Below, piece by piece: positions 55,099 through 62,763 of a stretch of 64,000 nucleotides of DNA; the first letter of the stretch is position 1, and each line of letters opens with the position of its first letter. The notes under the pieces are model-generated. The model did not search any database, was not told the origin of the DNA, and worked only from the letters and a program-made list of their open reading frames with translations. Origin of the DNA: Clostridium fungisolvens (lineage in GTDB: Bacteria; Bacillota; Clostridia; Clostridiales; Clostridiaceae); NCBI RefSeq assembly GCF_014193895.1, contig NZ_BLZR01000001.1, forward strand, positions 3,162,001-3,226,000, read 5' to 3'. The position numbers and the translations under genes are program-made.

Positions 55099-55743
55099 AT
55101 GGAAGACTTTAATGCACAAAATCATCCTGAACTTGTAGAAATCAAACTTTCAGTTTACGACTCTGACAATATACATTATGGTGGAAGTCAGTATTGGTTT
55201 CCGAAAAAGACGCACCAATTAAGCGGTTGTGGTCCTGTTGCTGCAGCTAATATAACTGCTTACTTATCCACGTTAGCTCCAGATAAGTTTAGTAAGCTTT
55301 ACCCATACAAGGATATTATAAATAAACAAGATTTTATAGACCATATGATAGAAGTCCGTAAATTTGTAGTTCCAGGTATGTTTGGACTTACTTCTGTAAC
55401 TCAGTTTAGTGATAACATATTAGCTTTTTGTGAAAGCAGAGGCGTATCATTGGTTCCCCATATATTAGACGAACAGGCAAATATGCAAGAAGCTATGGAC
55501 TTTATCTTAGAAGCCCTTCACCTTAAGCTACCACTTGCCATTTTAGTCCTTAAACATCCAGTAAAGGAACTAGAAGATTATACTTGGCATTGGATGACAA
55601 TAACAAATCTACGTTTTGAACCTAAAAATAATAAGTATTATATTTCTGTTTCAACTTATGGAGAATTTCACGAAATTGATTTAGACTTGCTTTGGAATAA
55701 TAGGAGGCCTAAAGACGTAATAAGATTAGCATATTTTACCTAA
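55099..55743 (+). CDS. C39-like papain-fold cysteine peptidase domain protein
   Basis: About 214 aa from the ATG at 55099 (AAAGGTGG upstream). SGCGPVAAANITAYL provides a Gln/Cys-type active-site Cys near residue 46, and WHWMTITNLRF the His near residue 170, followed by a possible Asn/Asp; together these fit the C39_2/papain-like fold. No signal peptide, so cytoplasmic. Substrate unknown. Confidence 0.7.
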   Translation: MEDFNAQNHPELVEIKLSVYDSDNIHYGGSQYWFPKKTHQLSGCGPVAAANITAYLSTLAPDKFSKLYPYKDIINKQDFIDHMIEVRKFVVPGMFGLTSVTQFSDNILAFCESRGVSLVPHILDEQANMQEAMDFILEALHLKLPLAILVLKHPVKELEDYTWHWMTITNLRFEPKNNKYYISVSTYGEFHEIDLDLLWNNRRPKDVIRLAYFT

Positions 55744-55810
55744 ATAAATTGTTATTTGCTCCTTCAATTAAACTAAGGTATCCTTACATATTATAGCCGC
55801 ACTCTCTATA

Positions 55811-55852
55811 AAACTGACCATGACATTTCGATATATCATGGTCAGTTTTTTT
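55811..55852 (+). terminator. Terminator after the C39-like gene
   Basis: AAACTGACCATGA / TCATGGTCAGTTT arms with T run. Confidence 0.85.
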
Positions 55853-56000
55853 ATATATTTTTACTTTCTATATTTAATTTTCTATAGATATAAAAATATC
55901 TCTATTTTTTTTATTTAATTTTATAATTAAGAATATGTAATTGAAATTTACAAAAACTAAGCATGAAAGTAATTTAATAACTTTTAAAGGAGGAACTTTC

Positions 56001-57038
56001 ATGCCTACTATTAATATGCTCTCCTCTGCTGAAAAAGTAAAAGGTCAAGGAGTTATGTCTGCTTATATCGAACAAGTAAATCTAGTTAAACATGGCCTTA
56101 CAGAAAATTATAAAGTAAAAGTGAACAACTTATTCTTTTGCGACATAATGCACTACCATACAATTGATTTTAAATTCTTCCTAAGTATTCCAATAGCAAA
56201 ACTTCTAGGAACAAGTGTTGCTTATGTTCATTTTGTCCCAGAAACTATTGAAGAAAGTCTAAAACTGCCTTCATTTATAAAAAAGATATTTTATAAATAT
56301 ATGATTTGGTTCTACAGAAGTGTCGACCACTTAGTGGTAGTTAATCCTTATTTTATAGATGTTCTAAAAAGTTATAAAATTGATGAACACAAGGTAACGT
56401 ATATCCCAAACTTTGTATCAGAAGATAATTTTTATAGATATGATACTTCTAAAATCAATAATATAAAGAAGGTTTACGAAATTCCTTTAGATAAGTTTGT
56501 GGTTTTAGGAGTTGGGCAAGTTCAAACTAGAAAAGGTGTAATGGACTTTATTGAAGTTGCTAAAAACCTTCCAGACATACAGTTTATATGGGCTGGTGGT
56601 TTTTCCTTCGGTTCTATAACCGATGGTTATAAAGAATTAAAAAAAATCATTGAAAATCCACCTTCTAATGTTAAGTTTTTAGGTATCATTGAAAGAAGTA
56701 AGATGAATGATATTTACAATATTTGCGATTTAATGTTTTTACCATCATATAACGAGCTCTTCCCTATGTCAATCTTAGAGGCTATGGCATTAAAAACACC
56801 TATACTTCTACGGGATTTGGATATATATAAAAACATTCTGTTTGAAAGTTATCTAAAAGGAAATAGTAATGTAGAGTTCATTAACTTAATAAGATCTATT
56901 CAGGATAAAGATGCTAGCTATCAATTTTGGTGTGATAATTCATCCAAATGCCATGATTTTTATTCTAAAGATTATGTATTGCAAATGTGGAAACAGTTTT
57001 ATGATGAAATCTATAATAAAAAACTCAGGAGAAAGTAA
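56001..57038 (+). CDS. Glycosyltransferase, GT4/GT1-like
   Basis: 345 aa from the ATG at 56001, directly behind AAAGGAGG; the frame is open upstream to 55941 without an RBS. GT-B fold: donor-domain start VVLGVGQVQTRKGVMDFIEV, then FLPSYNELFPMSILEAMAL, the nucleotide-sugar EX7E motif (Glu in YNELFPMSILE). Makes a glycolipid or polymer; product unknown. Translationally coupled to the flippase-like gene by TAAATG. Confidence 0.85.
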   Translation: MPTINMLSSAEKVKGQGVMSAYIEQVNLVKHGLTENYKVKVNNLFFCDIMHYHTIDFKFFLSIPIAKLLGTSVAYVHFVPETIEESLKLPSFIKKIFYKYMIWFYRSVDHLVVVNPYFIDVLKSYKIDEHKVTYIPNFVSEDNFYRYDTSKINNIKKVYEIPLDKFVVLGVGQVQTRKGVMDFIEVAKNLPDIQFIWAGGFSFGSITDGYKELKKIIENPPSNVKFLGIIERSKMNDIYNICDLMFLPSYNELFPMSILEAMALKTPILLRDLDIYKNILFESYLKGNSNVEFINLIRSIQDKDASYQFWCDNSSKCHDFYSKDYVLQMWKQFYDEIYNKKLRRK

Positions 57039-58055
57039 ATGAAAAATAAGATATTAAATATAATCATTGTGATAGCTTCTGCTTGTATATTTTTATCATT
57101 TTTCCTTTTTACTAAAGGTCTTAATACATTAATACGCGAAATAAGAAACTTAAATACAGGCTGGATTATATTATCAGTACTAATGATGATTATGTTTTTG
57201 TTTTTCGAAATGTTGGTGTTATACGTAATAACTAAACAATTTTATAAAATTGAAAACTTATTCATCAAATGCATAAGATTTGAAGTGATTGGTCAATTTT
57301 TTGGAGCCATTACTCCTTTTGCTGCTGCTAGTCATCCAGCACAATTATATGAAATGAATGAAAGCGGAATCCCTGCTGGTACCGGAGTCTCTATATTGAT
57401 GATTAAATTCATGCTTCATCAAGTTATAAATATTATTATTTTAGTCTTAGCAATATTATTCAAGTTTAATTATTTCTATTTAAAGGTACCCTATTTTTTA
57501 TATTTTTGTATATCTGGCCTTGTGGTGCATGTAATAATTATGATAATTGCAACATTGTTTTTAATAAGTAAAAAACTGACTCAAAATATATTATTTTTTT
57601 GCTTAAATATACTTAAAAAAATAAAGTTATTGAAGAATCCAGAAGAAACTTATAGACATCTTGAAGTTGAATTAGAAACATTTCATAAAACTGCTACTAT
57701 GATTATTAAATATAAAAAATTGTGCATCTATGCATCCATTTTTACATTTCTACAATGGCTAGCATATTTTACTATACCTTATTGTATTTATAGAAGTTTT
57801 GGATTTAATTACGTAGATGTTTTTACAATGGTAGTAGCTCAAATTTTCCTAATAAACTTCATGGCAATAATCCCCCTTCCTGGAGCTGAAGGTGGTGCAG
57901 AAGGTGGCTTTTACCTTATGTATGGTTTATTTTTTAAATCAGGGACTATTATAACAGCTATTTTCTTATGGAGATTAATCACATACTACTCTTCAATTGC
58001 AATTGGCAGTGTTTTTACTTTATTACTACCCAATAGCAAGTTAAATAAAAACTAG
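57039..58055 (+). CDS. Flippase-like membrane protein (LPG synthase TM / UPF0104 family)
   Basis: 338 aa with about eight hydrophobic helices. Family motifs: FFGAITPFAAASHPAQLYEM and AIIPLPGAEGGAEGGFYLMY, as in the N-terminal half of MprF and in AglD-like proteins. Without the MprF synthase domain it probably flips or exports a lipid. Cotranscribed with the glycosyltransferase, so a glycolipid is a likely cargo (inference). Confidence 0.85.
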   Translation: MKNKILNIIIVIASACIFLSFFLFTKGLNTLIREIRNLNTGWIILSVLMMIMFLFFEMLVLYVITKQFYKIENLFIKCIRFEVIGQFFGAITPFAAASHPAQLYEMNESGIPAGTGVSILMIKFMLHQVINIIILVLAILFKFNYFYLKVPYFLYFCISGLVVHVIIMIIATLFLISKKLTQNILFFCLNILKKIKLLKNPEETYRHLEVELETFHKTATMIIKYKKLCIYASIFTFLQWLAYFTIPYCIYRSFGFNYVDVFTMVVAQIFLINFMAIIPLPGAEGGAEGGFYLMYGLFFKSGTIITAIFLWRLITYYSSIAIGSVFTLLLPNSKLNKN

Positions 58056-58082
58056 TATAATACAACGATTATACTAGTTTTT
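58047..58082 (+). terminator. Terminator overlapping the flippase gene stop
   Basis: AAAAACTAGTATAAT / ATTATACTAGTTTTT, 15-bp perfect arms; the left arm includes the TAG stop codon. Confidence 0.85.
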
Positions 58083-58190
58083 ATTTATAGAATTACACTT
58101 TATACACTATCTTCTATAAAGTGATTCTACTCTATAAATTCTATTATTTATTTTCACAACTTCATTTTAGTTTAAAGAATTTATATTATA

Positions 58191-59387
58191 TTAAGTTTTA
58201 TGATTTATCAAAGCACCTAAATCTAGTCCGATTTCTTCACTTCTACTTATTGTTTTAATATACTTTTCTAAAACTTTGTTTGCGAAAATTCTACTTGAAT
58301 ATTCATTAGCTTTTATTTCAGCATATTTTTTCATATCATATCTCAGTGAATCATCCTTTAAAATTCTATCAATATATTTTCTAAATTCTAATTCTTGCTT
58401 ATATGTATAACCATTCTTTCCTTGATCAATTACTCCATCAATACATGGATCATACTTGCATACTACTGGACATCCACTACTCAAGGATTCAAGGTAAGTT
58501 AATCCTTGAGTTTCACTAGTTGATGCTGTAACAAATATTTCAGCAATTTTATAGTATTTATACACCTCATTCGAATCCACCATTCCGGTAAATATAACTC
58601 TATCCTCTATATTCTTACTAATTACTTGATTTTTTAAGTTATCTAAATATGGTCCACCACCTACAACTAGCAACTTCAAGTTATTATTTTCTTCTATTAA
58701 ATTAGGCATAAATGAAATTATTTCACTTATATTCTTTTCCTGTCCGATTCTGCCTATATATGCTATAATTCTATCTTCCTTTTTAATGTTAAGCGCATTC
58801 ATGATTTCCTGTTTTTCTTCTGTTGACACTTGCTGTTTAAATTTACTTAAGTCGATTCCTGTTGGAATGACATAAATCGGCTTATTAATTCCATAATTCA
58901 GTAATGAGCTTTTAGCCTTTTCTGTTGGAGCTATAATACTATCTAAACTATTTAACAACATCTTTATTATTTTAGCTGAAGTATTTTTATTTATTAGTTT
59001 TCCACCTAATAAATAACATAGATAATCTTCATACATCGTATGATAAGTATGTATATGCGGAATATCCAACTTATTTGAAATATATTTTGATACCATCATC
59101 ATAGAAAATTCTGTTTGAGAATGAATAATATCTGGATTCCATCTTATAATTTCACCTACTAATTTATTATGTAAAGGAAATTTAATTCTAGCATCAGGAT
59201 AAACCCCTATTCCAAGAGATTTTAAATAGTATACATCCCCATGTATTTCTTCATTGCCACTATGAGATAAGGTTAAAATTTTAACCTTATGTCCCATTCT
59301 TTTTAATTCCTTATATAAATTGTTCACTGAGGTGATGACACCATTTACCATTGGGAAATATGTATCTGTTGTTATTAGAATCTTCAT
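58191..59387 (-). CDS. GT4 glycosyltransferase, diacylglycerol glucosyltransferase-like
   Basis: 398 aa. Start MKILITTDTYFPMVNGVITS with HTYHTMYEDYLCYL matches the 1,2-diacylglycerol 3-glucosyltransferase group (LTA-anchor/glycolipid synthases). Donor site: AYIGRIGQEKNISEI, TASTSETQGLTYLESLSSG. Membrane-associated GT-B enzyme. Convergent with the flippase gene. With the LTA-synthase-like gene at 62.8 kb it suggests membrane glycolipid/teichoic acid functions in this region. Confidence 0.85.
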   Translation of the reverse strand: MKILITTDTYFPMVNGVITSVNNLYKELKRMGHKVKILTLSHSGNEEIHGDVYYLKSLGIGVYPDARIKFPLHNKLVGEIIRWNPDIIHSQTEFSMMMVSKYISNKLDIPHIHTYHTMYEDYLCYLLGGKLINKNTSAKIIKMLLNSLDSIIAPTEKAKSSLLNYGINKPIYVIPTGIDLSKFKQQVSTEEKQEIMNALNIKKEDRIIAYIGRIGQEKNISEIISFMPNLIEENNNLKLLVVGGGPYLDNLKNQVISKNIEDRVIFTGMVDSNEVYKYYKIAEIFVTASTSETQGLTYLESLSSGCPVVCKYDPCIDGVIDQGKNGYTYKQELEFRKYIDRILKDDSLRYDMKKYAEIKANEYSSRIFANKVLEKYIKTISRSEEIGLDLGALINHKT

Positions 59388-59481
59388 TAGCTTTGCCTCC
59401 TGTTACTGCTATTTAAGGACATCTTTTTATCTAAACTACAAATTTCCTCTAAACATTACTTAGTGTTTCCATTAATTAAAT

Positions 59482-59710
59482 AAAAAATCGCTGAAGTGAC
59501 CTTCTTGAGTGATTTTTTTTGCGCATCTGCCTTTCCGAATGAATATGAGGAAAATTTGGCAGGCGACATATTCTTCTTTTTATTCTTTACCTTATATTAT
59601 GTCTTAAGTCCGTTCGCATAATTATCTACAGATCTCATTTGATTATACTTTCATAAAGAATAAACAAATCGCTGAAGTGACCTTCTTCAGTGATTTTTTT
59701 TGCGCATCTG
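59482..59710 (+). repeat. Repeat family A, tandem copies 4 (complete) and 5 (truncated)
   Basis: Period 181 bp between TCGCTGAAG at 59488 and 59669. Copy 5 keeps only the first hairpin and stops after GCGCATCTG at 59710, where family B sequence begins. Confidence 0.85.
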
Positions 59711-59765
59711 AAAAATCATTTAATTCTAACAGCTCGATCATATGGTATGTCTTGCATAATCACCT
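59711..59765 (-). repeat. Repeat family B, fragment fused to family A
   Basis: AAAAATCATTTAATTCTAAC then GCTCGATCATATGG match the part of copy 2 around 62241-62295; on the minus strand it still reads MIELLELNDF before running into the A element. Confidence 0.75.
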
Positions 59766-59976
59766 ATTTTAAACAACAGCCTTAAATATAGCCTTAATTT
59801 ATACTCTATTAAAACTCTGTATTAGCAATTGAATATAACTTATACTTATAACTTGCAGAAAAGATTTAAACCCGTCATGTATATAAAATTATTTTCCAGC
59901 AAAACATACCAAGAACACTTGTTCTATCAATCTTATTTGGATATAATAAATTTATTAACATAAAGATGGTGATTAT

Positions 59977-61332
59977 ATGGATATAAATGAAAAATTAAGA
60001 ATCCTAAGTGGTGCAGCAAAATATGATGTATCTTGCTCATCTTCAGGTTCAAATAGATCTTCTAAAAAAGGCGATTTAGGCTCTGTAGCTAGCTGTGGAA
60101 TATGTCATAGTTTTACTCCTGATGGAAGGTGTATTTCTCTACTAAAGATACTCTTAACCAACTATTGTATTTATGATTGTGCTTACTGCATCAATCGTAG
60201 AAGTAACGATATTGAAAGAGCTGCATTTACTGCAGATGAAGTAGTAGATCTTACTATGAATTTTTACAGAAGAAATTATATAGAAGGATTATTCTTAAGT
60301 TCTGCAGTTTTTAAAAATGCTAATTTCACTATGGAGACTTTAACAAGAGTTGTTGAGAAACTAAGAGTTGAGCATGGCTTTAAAGGATATATACACCTAA
60401 AGGCTATTCCTGGAGCAGATGAGGACCTTATAAAAAGAGCTGGTTCATTTGCTGACAGAATGAGTGTAAATCTAGAGCTTCCATCTTCACAATCCTTAAA
60501 GCTTTTAGCTCCAGAAAAAACAAAGGAAACTATTCTTCAGCCAATGAAACTAATTAAAAACAATATCCAGATAAGTAAAATAGAAAATAGATTTTTTAAG
60601 AAAGCTCCATTATTTGTTCCTGGTGGACAAAGCACGCAGCTTATCGTAGGTGCTACTAAGGAAAGTGATTTGAATATACTTAATCTTTCTGAAGGGCTTT
60701 ACAATAAATATTCTTTAAAAAGAGTTTATTACTCTGCCTATGTTCCAGTAAATACCGGAAATAATCTACCTGAGTTAAGAAACCCACCTACGTTAAGAGA
60801 ACATAGACTTTATCAAGGTGATTGGCTTTTAAGACTTTATGGCTTCAAAGCTGACGAGCTTTTATCAGATAGAAATCCTAACTTTGATATAAACTTTGAT
60901 CCGAAAACCTTTTGGGCTTTAAATAACATACACTTGTTTCCAATTGAAATTAATAGGGCACCTTATGAAATGCTCATTAGAATCCCCGGAATCGGAATAA
61001 GAGGTGCGCAGAAAATAATGAGTGCCAGGAAAATAAATTCTCTTGGTTTTTACGACTTAAAGAAGCTTGGAGTTGTATTAAAAAGAGCACAATATTTTAT
61101 AACTTGCAAAGGAAGATACTTTGGCTCTGTTCCTCTTGATGAAGAAAAGATAAAAAATGTACTTACACCCAAATTTGATTTAAATATTATAGAGCAAGAA
61201 GGGGAACAATTGAATCTATTTGATCATATTGATAAAAAGTTCTTACTTCCCAAGGATTTTAAGACAATTGATTCCAATAGAAAACTTTTACTACTTAACG
61301 ATAAATCCACTTCGTTAACTGGAGAAATCTAG
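59977..61332 (+). CDS. Putative DNA modification/repair radical SAM protein (TIGR03916)
   Basis: 451 aa. Unusual Cys-rich head (KYDVSCSSSGSNR, SVASCGICHSFTPDGRC), then the radical SAM cluster motif LTNYCIYDCAYCINRR (CxxxCxxC at about 64-71). Near 340-365 there is a helix-hairpin-helix IRIPGIGIRGAQKIMSARK for DNA binding. The family is always paired with a DUF4130 protein, as here (12 bases apart). The reaction is unknown; a DNA-lesion or modified-base role is inferred. Confidence 0.88.
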   Translation: MDINEKLRILSGAAKYDVSCSSSGSNRSSKKGDLGSVASCGICHSFTPDGRCISLLKILLTNYCIYDCAYCINRRSNDIERAAFTADEVVDLTMNFYRRNYIEGLFLSSAVFKNANFTMETLTRVVEKLRVEHGFKGYIHLKAIPGADEDLIKRAGSFADRMSVNLELPSSQSLKLLAPEKTKETILQPMKLIKNNIQISKIENRFFKKAPLFVPGGQSTQLIVGATKESDLNILNLSEGLYNKYSLKRVYYSAYVPVNTGNNLPELRNPPTLREHRLYQGDWLLRLYGFKADELLSDRNPNFDINFDPKTFWALNNIHLFPIEINRAPYEMLIRIPGIGIRGAQKIMSARKINSLGFYDLKKLGVVLKRAQYFITCKGRYFGSVPLDEEKIKNVLTPKFDLNIIEQEGEQLNLFDHIDKKFLLPKDFKTIDSNRKLLLLNDKSTSLTGEI

Positions 61333-61344
61333 GAGGACTGTTTC

Positions 61345-62085
61345 ATGAAAGAATTTATCTATGATGGCACCTTTGAAGGTTTACTTACTGCAATATTTTA
61401 CGCATTTTCTTGTAAAGAACAATGCACAATTAAAAAGAATATTAACTATACTCCCAGTCTTCTTGCCGATAATGTTGACGTTACTACTGAGGAAGATAAA
61501 TATGATAGAGTATATACTTCAATAGATCGTAAACTTAACTCCAGTACCCTAGAAAACATATATAATCTATATCTTAGTGAATATACAGATAGTGAAGATT
61601 TGATTCTAGAGTACTTAAAATTAAGTTTTAAATATGGAGTAAAAGTAAATCTAGCAAAAAATAATGATACAATCATAAAAGTAGACAAATACTACCAAAG
61701 AGTCTCCTATGAGGCTCATAGGTTCAAAGGTTTTGTTAGATTCAAACAGATAGGTACATTAACTTATTATGCTTCTATTGAGCCTGACCATAACATACTA
61801 CCACTTTTGATAAATCATTTTAGTGCTAGATTCTCAGATCAGAATTTTATAATCCACGATATAAAACGTGAAATAGCAATCTTTTACGATAAAAAAGAAG
61901 CAATCATAATGGATTTTTCTAAAAAAGATGGTTTAAAATTAGAAGAGCTTAAAGTTGATTCTGACTTTGAAAAACTTTGGAAAACTTTTTATAGCTCAGT
62001 TAATATCGAAGAAAGAAAAAATGAAAAACTAAGAAGACAGCATATGCCTAAAAGATATTGGGCTCATCTCACTGAAGTTAAATAA
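61345..62085 (+). CDS. DUF4130 family DNA-metabolism protein (TIGR03915)
   Basis: 246 aa. Opens FIYDGTFEGLLTAIFYAFSC, the typical start; central HRFKGFVRFKQIG and the closing RRQHMPKRYWAHLTE are family landmarks. In many bacteria this domain is fused to a uracil-DNA-glycosylase-like domain; here it stands alone. Coupled with the radical SAM partner. RBS AGGAGGA. Confidence 0.88.
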   Translation: MKEFIYDGTFEGLLTAIFYAFSCKEQCTIKKNINYTPSLLADNVDVTTEEDKYDRVYTSIDRKLNSSTLENIYNLYLSEYTDSEDLILEYLKLSFKYGVKVNLAKNNDTIIKVDKYYQRVSYEAHRFKGFVRFKQIGTLTYYASIEPDHNILPLLINHFSARFSDQNFIIHDIKREIAIFYDKKEAIIMDFSKKDGLKLEELKVDSDFEKLWKTFYSSVNIEERKNEKLRRQHMPKRYWAHLTEVK

Positions 62086-62105
62086 AATGTGATATTGGAA
62101 CTATG

Positions 62106-62304
62106 TTGAAATTAAGCGGTTATTCATCCGATGCTTTAATGAGCTTACGCAGAGAATTAATATGATTTTTTCATATTCCATGGCTAAAACTGTAAACTCA
62201 CTACGTTCGAACAGTACAGTTTTTTAACGCCATTCCATCTAAAAAAATCATTTAATTCTAATAGCTCGCTCATATAGCATCTCCTGCATAACCACTTAAT
62301 TCCA
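62106..62304 (-). repeat. Repeat family B, copy 2 (inverted relative to copy 1)
   Basis: 199 bp, same length as copy 1. The 29-codon frame is on the minus strand (62184-62273) and differs from copy 1 by one residue (WNG for WNV). TIRs TTGAAATTAAG / CTTAATTCC; the arms have drifted by scattered substitutions, several compensatory. Confidence 0.85.
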
Positions 62305-62351
62305 AAAATAGTCTTAACATTAGCTGACATAAAACTTAATCTACTAAAAAC

Positions 62352-62400
62352 AAAAAACAGCTTTAAGACCATCCTTTAGGATTTCTATAAAGCTGTTTTT
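62352..62400. terminator. Bidirectional terminator
   Basis: AAACAGCTTTA / TAAAGCTGTTT arms with inner ATCC/GGAT pairing; T rich on both sides. Between the convergent DUF4130 and small membrane protein genes. Confidence 0.75.
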
Positions 62401-62448
62401 CTTCATGATCAAATCTTCGCTCAACTAAACTAGCATGTCTTTATAGTA

Positions 62449-62763
62449 TTACATTAACAATTTAACAAGGTAATTACTCACAAAGTAAACTAGTAGATTA
62501 TATATAGCTATTATAACTCCACTAATAACAAAATAGCTTATACATTTTTTAAGAGGTTTTTCGTATTTATTTATAGAACTAATTCCCTTATAACAAAAGT
62601 ATATAGCTACTGTCCAAGGTATTAACCCCTCAATAGAGACTATAGGGAAAATCATACTTAGTACAGGTATAATATATAGAAATTTACTTCTTTTAGCTAA
62701 TTTTATTTCTGTACCATTTACAATTTCTTTTTCTAAAATATTATTTTCCACAGTAACCTTCAC
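62449..62763 (-). CDS. Small hypothetical membrane protein
   Basis: 104 aa, unrecognised. Two or three hydrophobic helices (about 27-45, 47-62, 73-98). GTG start immediately after the TAG of the sulfatase gene, so translation is coupled; no separate RBS. Possibly an accessory of the LTA-synthase-like protein. Confidence 0.6.
   Translation of the reverse strand: MKVTVENNILEKEIVNGTEIKLAKRSKFLYIIPVLSMIFPIVSIEGLIPWTVAIYFCYKGISSINKYEKPLKKCISYFVISGVIIAIYNLLVYFVSNYLVKLLM

Larger units (their letters stand above)
59388..59976. other. Gene-free region with family A tandem and A/B junction
   Basis: 589 bases: family A copies at 59482 and 59663, a family B fragment fused to the second, then AT-rich sequence up to the radical SAM gene. 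No gene seen. Confidence 0.7.
62086..62448. other. Gene-free region with family B copy 2 and a terminator
   Basis: 363 bases. Repeat B (62106-62304) and a hairpin terminator fill it. Confidence 0.75.

Noticed and set aside
62184..62372. 62-codon minus-strand gene
   Set aside because: It is an extension of the short frame inside repeat B; no RBS, no family resemblance.
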